Assembly (NCBI RefSeq): GCF_001015055.1
Contig: NZ_BBWZ01000012.1
Location: forward strand, 1-64,000
Length of the DNA stretch: 64,000 bases
Direction of reading: 5' to 3'
Origin: Aneurinibacillus tyrosinisolvens
GTDB taxonomy: Bacteria > Bacillota > Bacilli > Aneurinibacillales > Aneurinibacillaceae
Below, one piece after another: positions 61,539 to 64,000 of the stretch. Numbering within the stretch: position 1 is the first letter of the stretch; each line of letters opens with the position of its first letter. The notes beneath the pieces are model-generated. The model saw only the letters and a program-made list of their open reading frames with translations, had not been told where the DNA came from and ran no database searches. Both the position numbers and the translations under genes were made by a program.

Positions 61539-63199
61539 CTTTATATCCCACCACGTTCAAATAAAACTTTGTAACTCCGATTCGATATGTTTCATCCATT
61601 TATCTCTTTATATCCCACTACGTTCAAATAAAACAAAAGAATCCGTCCAAGCAGAAGAACTAACCCCTACTTTATATCCCACTACGTTCAAATAAAACGA
61701 TGGATTCTGCGGCCGGCTGCTGTCTTTCAATACGCCTTTATATCCCACTACGTTCAAATAAAACTGAACCAATTATTTTGACGGAATCCCTTATTACTAA
61801 CTTTATATCCCACTACGTTCAAATAAAACGCTTCACAAAGATGTGCTGCGTCCGGATCATATCCCCTTTATATCCCACTACGTTCAAATAAAACAACGCT
61901 AGAATACACCAACTAGATCGGATTTTCATACTTTATATCCCACTACGTTCAAATAAAACTATTTGTAGTATTGCCTTTATTGAATATATTTATACCTTTA
62001 TATCCCACTACGTTCAAATAAAACTGGCAGTTAAATCAGCACAAATGCTAGTTATCACTTCTTTATATCCCACTACGTTCAAATAAAACGATAAGTACCA
62101 CGATTTAGAGCACCGTTATGCTTTACCTTTATATCCCACTACGTTCAAATAAAACGCACTCACCGGAAAAAGAAAAACCAAAAGCAAAGGTCTTTATATC
62201 CCACTACGTTCAAATAAAACATCCACGATTTTTCTTACTTTACGGTCCAGCCATTTTCTTTATATCCCACTACGTTCAAATAAAACGACGTCGGACCAGC
62301 ACAAGAAACGCTTTTTATTGCACCTTTATATCCCACTACGTTCAAATAAAACGTTGTACTTTCTTAAACGTACCATCCCCTGACATACTTTATATCCCAC
62401 TACGTTCAAATAAAACCTGTTCCATTCCCAACGCTTACCGGCATTGTCCCATCTTTATATCCCACTACGTTCAAATAAAACTGTAATCCATAGCGAAGGC
62501 GTAGAAACTTATAAAACACTTTATATCCCACTACGTTCAAATAAAACAGTACGGTTGCGAATATGTTAGAGGCTTCAAAATCGGCTTTATATCCCACTAC
62601 GTTCAAATAAAACGTTGAATAAACATTTACCTTCAATTGATGATAATACACTTTATATCCCACTACGTTCAAATAAAACATGTCACGCTCCTTGTTTCAC
62701 CTGCATACGTACCGTCCTTTATATCCCACTACGTTCAAATAAAACTGAAAATGGAACCTACGTAGAAAAAGAAATGACCGCTTTATATCCCACTACGTTC
62801 AAATAAAACTGATTTGGAGACGGGTGAAATCAGCGGAATCATCGACTTTATATCCCACTACGTTCAAATAAAACCTTTAAATAGCTTTAAGTCAATTCCG
62901 TGATCTCCCCTTTATATCCCACTACGTTCAAATAAAACTCAACTACTCTTCGTCTTTATGTGGGTACTAATTCCTTTATATCCCACTACGTTCAAATAAA
63001 ACATATTTAATAACCAATGATTGCCTAGCTGTATTCCCTTTATATCCCACTACGTTCAAATAAAACGGATAATCTCAACGTTTACCGTCTGTGCGGTCCC
63101 GCCTTTATATCCCACTACGTTCAAATAAAACTTTCCGGCTGCGGTTGTAGGCTGTTAGCGTTTCTTTAATCTTTATATCCCACTACGTTCAAATAAAAC
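61539..63199 (-). CRISPR. Main CRISPR array: 26 repeats, 25 spacers
   Basis: Repeats of 29 nt (plus-strand CTTTATATCCCACTACG...CAAATAAAAC; crRNA strand GTTTTATTTGAACG...ATATAAAG) start at 61539, 61606, 61670, 61736, 61801 and so on to 63171. Spacers are 35-39 nt and all look different. Only the leftmost repeat deviates (CCACCACG for CCACTACG), marking the trailer end. The leader and cas2/cas1 lie on the right, so transcription is on the minus strand and the newest spacer is 63132-63170. Repeat length and sequence fit type I-B (or a type III sharing it); the effector genes are outside the window. Open frames read through the array (YIPLRSNKT repeats) are artefacts. Confidence 0.98.
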
Positions 63200-63390
63200 C
63201 CCTAAATTTTTGCGCATTCAACCCTTGATATACCTGCATTTAGTGTATCATTGATCACCTTTGATTGCAGTACATCAGACATTCATTTTCACTTTTTCTT
63301 TCAAAAATAGGACTCAAGCCAATAACATCAAGGATTTCGCCCATTATTCCACACTGTCCGATGCACTGCAAAATCAATCAGCCAGTTGAT
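63200..63390 (-). promoter_or_regulatory. CRISPR leader region
   Basis: This 190-bp gene-free, AT-leaning stretch lies between the last intact repeat and the cas2 stop. Position and orientation (upstream of the array on the minus strand, next to adaptation genes) identify it as the leader, carrying the array promoter and the integration signals. Confidence 0.7.
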
Positions 63391-63654
63391 TTATAAAAAG
63401 AAGTCTTCGTAGTTTTTCTCAACACCCACAACCTTCTTTATTATATTTTTGGGATTTTGCACCTCATATACATAAATGGAGTCTTCCCTATCGTTCATGA
63501 TTAACTCTAATTCGTGAAGGCACTTTGTTAGTTTCCCTTTCGTAATCTCACCCTCAAACACTGAGTTTTGTGTCCATACCAAATATTGTTTTAGTTTTTT
63601 ACATACCTTTCCTACCCTTTTCTCACCAACATCATATGTAATCATAACAAACAT
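63391..63654 (-). CDS. cas2: CRISPR-associated endonuclease Cas2
   Basis: This 87-residue ferredoxin-like protein starts MFVMITYDVGEKRVGKVCKK with the metal-binding Asp after the first strand (ITYD), followed by LVWTQNSVFEGEITKGKLTK and a C-terminal strand SIYVYEVQNPK. It bridges two Cas1 dimers in spacer integration. The frame extends to 63666, but ATG 63654 is 2 bp after the cas1 stop, with GGTGG in the end of cas1 as binding site. Confidence 0.95.
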   Translation of the reverse strand: MFVMITYDVGEKRVGKVCKKLKQYLVWTQNSVFEGEITKGKLTKCLHELELIMNDREDSIYVYEVQNPKNIIKKVVGVEKNYEDFFL

Positions 63655-63656
63655 GC

Positions 63657-63998
63657 TTACCACCACGCTTTCAATGGCTTATATGGTGTATCACCGACAA
63701 AATGTTTAATCAATTTGTAGCACTCAAGTCGTATAAAATAGCGATAGGATACATTTCGTGCTAACTTGCGATGTTTAACTGTAGTGGCTAATTTTTTATC
63801 CCATTCCTGCACAAACTTTTTTCTCCCCTGTTCATTTAACACTACCATATTCTCTAAATAATCAAAATCACGCTTATTAATCACTTTCTTGTTTAATACC
63901 GTAAAAATGACCGTATCGACCAGTAGCGGTTTAAATATTTCCGCTAAGTCTAAACTTAGAGAGAAACGTTTTGAAGAAGGTTCATGCAGGAAACTTAT
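63657..63998 (-). CDS. cas1: CRISPR-associated integrase Cas1, C-terminal part (5' end outside window)
   Basis: The open frame continues to the right edge: ISFLHEPSSKRFSLSLDLAE, IFKPLLVDTVIFTVLNKKVI, then SYRYFIRLECYKLIKHFVGD and the end YKPLKAWW. The HEP His and the DLAEIFKP acidic segment are the conserved metal-site residues of Cas1. Family members of the type I-B/III branch end in this manner. About 210-220 N-terminal residues lie beyond the window. Confidence 0.95.
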   Translation of the reverse strand: MSFLHEPSSKRFSLSLDLAEIFKPLLVDTVIFTVLNKKVINKRDFDYLENMVVLNEQGRKKFVQEWDKKLATTVKHRKLARNVSYRYFIRLECYKLIKHFVGDTPYKPLKAWW

Positions 63999-64000
63999 AG

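Noticed and set aside
62118-62806. Open frames on both strands inside the main CRISPR array (repeating YIPLRSNKT / FYLNVVGYK)
   Set aside because: They are translations of the 29-nt repeats and their spacers, not genes.

Overview
The window reads as a chromosomal segment of a spore-forming Bacillales bacterium. The evidence is strong AGGAGG-type ribosome binding sites with frequent GTG/TTG starts, an FMN-riboswitch-controlled ribDE-ribBA-ribH operon, a MocR regulator, a homologue of the sporulation checkpoint peptide Sda, DUF2512/DUF3951/UPF0158 proteins and a Bacillales-type CxxCxGxG zinc-finger peptide. A member of the Paenibacillaceae such as Aneurinibacillus or Brevibacillus would fit; this is inference from gene content only.

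Layout. 0-3 kb: the tail of a Pro/Tyr-rich repeat protein, a hypothetical gene, and an aldehyde dehydrogenase with its DUF779 partner. 3-11.5 kb: a minus-strand operon for coenzyme-B12-dependent glycerol/diol metabolism. It holds an aquaglyceroporin, the three dehydratase subunits, the two-subunit reactivase, a frameshifted HbpS/GlcG-like gene and a PocR-domain histidine kinase with its AraC-type response regulator. No microcompartment shell gene is present, and the subunit lengths match soluble glycerol dehydratase. 11.6-19.7 kb: formate-tetrahydrofolate ligase, two thioesterases, a flavin monooxygenase, uroporphyrinogen-III synthase, PsiE, a secreted PEBP-like protein, an EthD-like protein and a broken PaaX regulator. 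20-24 kb: riboflavin operon. 24-42 kb: mixed housekeeping and accessory genes (MocR regulator, second LLM oxidoreductase, VanY-like lipoprotein, BASS transporter, cytochrome-b561/molybdopterin fusion, PAP2 phosphatase, MBL-TetR pair with tandem operators, CopC-like protein, radical SAM protein, DHH phosphoesterase, ilvA, PhzF). 41.8-48.1 kb: a stretch rich in gene remnants (esterase, aldolase, lipase, OmpA/MotB tail, SDR, GNAT). 48-55.3 kb: glutaredoxin, NCS2 permease, SgrR-like regulator, MFS transporter, a fluC pair and DedA.

55.7-64 kb is a CRISPR region. A short decayed array (55682-56091) and a 26-repeat array (61539-63199) share one 29-nt repeat. About 5.3 kb of plasmid/ICE-like DNA lies between them (DUF2958, coiled-coil, DUF5348, two secreted proteins, DUF3951, a small zinc-ribbon protein and a winged-helix replication-initiator-like protein). 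cas2 and the end of cas1 follow on the minus strand, and the window stops inside cas1, so the effector genes lie outside it.

A recurring oddity is single-base disruption. Five genes (hbpS twice, paaX-like, tetR-like, ilvA, MFS) are restored to full length by adding one base per lesion. Either assembly or sequencing errors or a recent wave of pseudogenes would explain this. All family assignments come from reading motifs; no database search was run.
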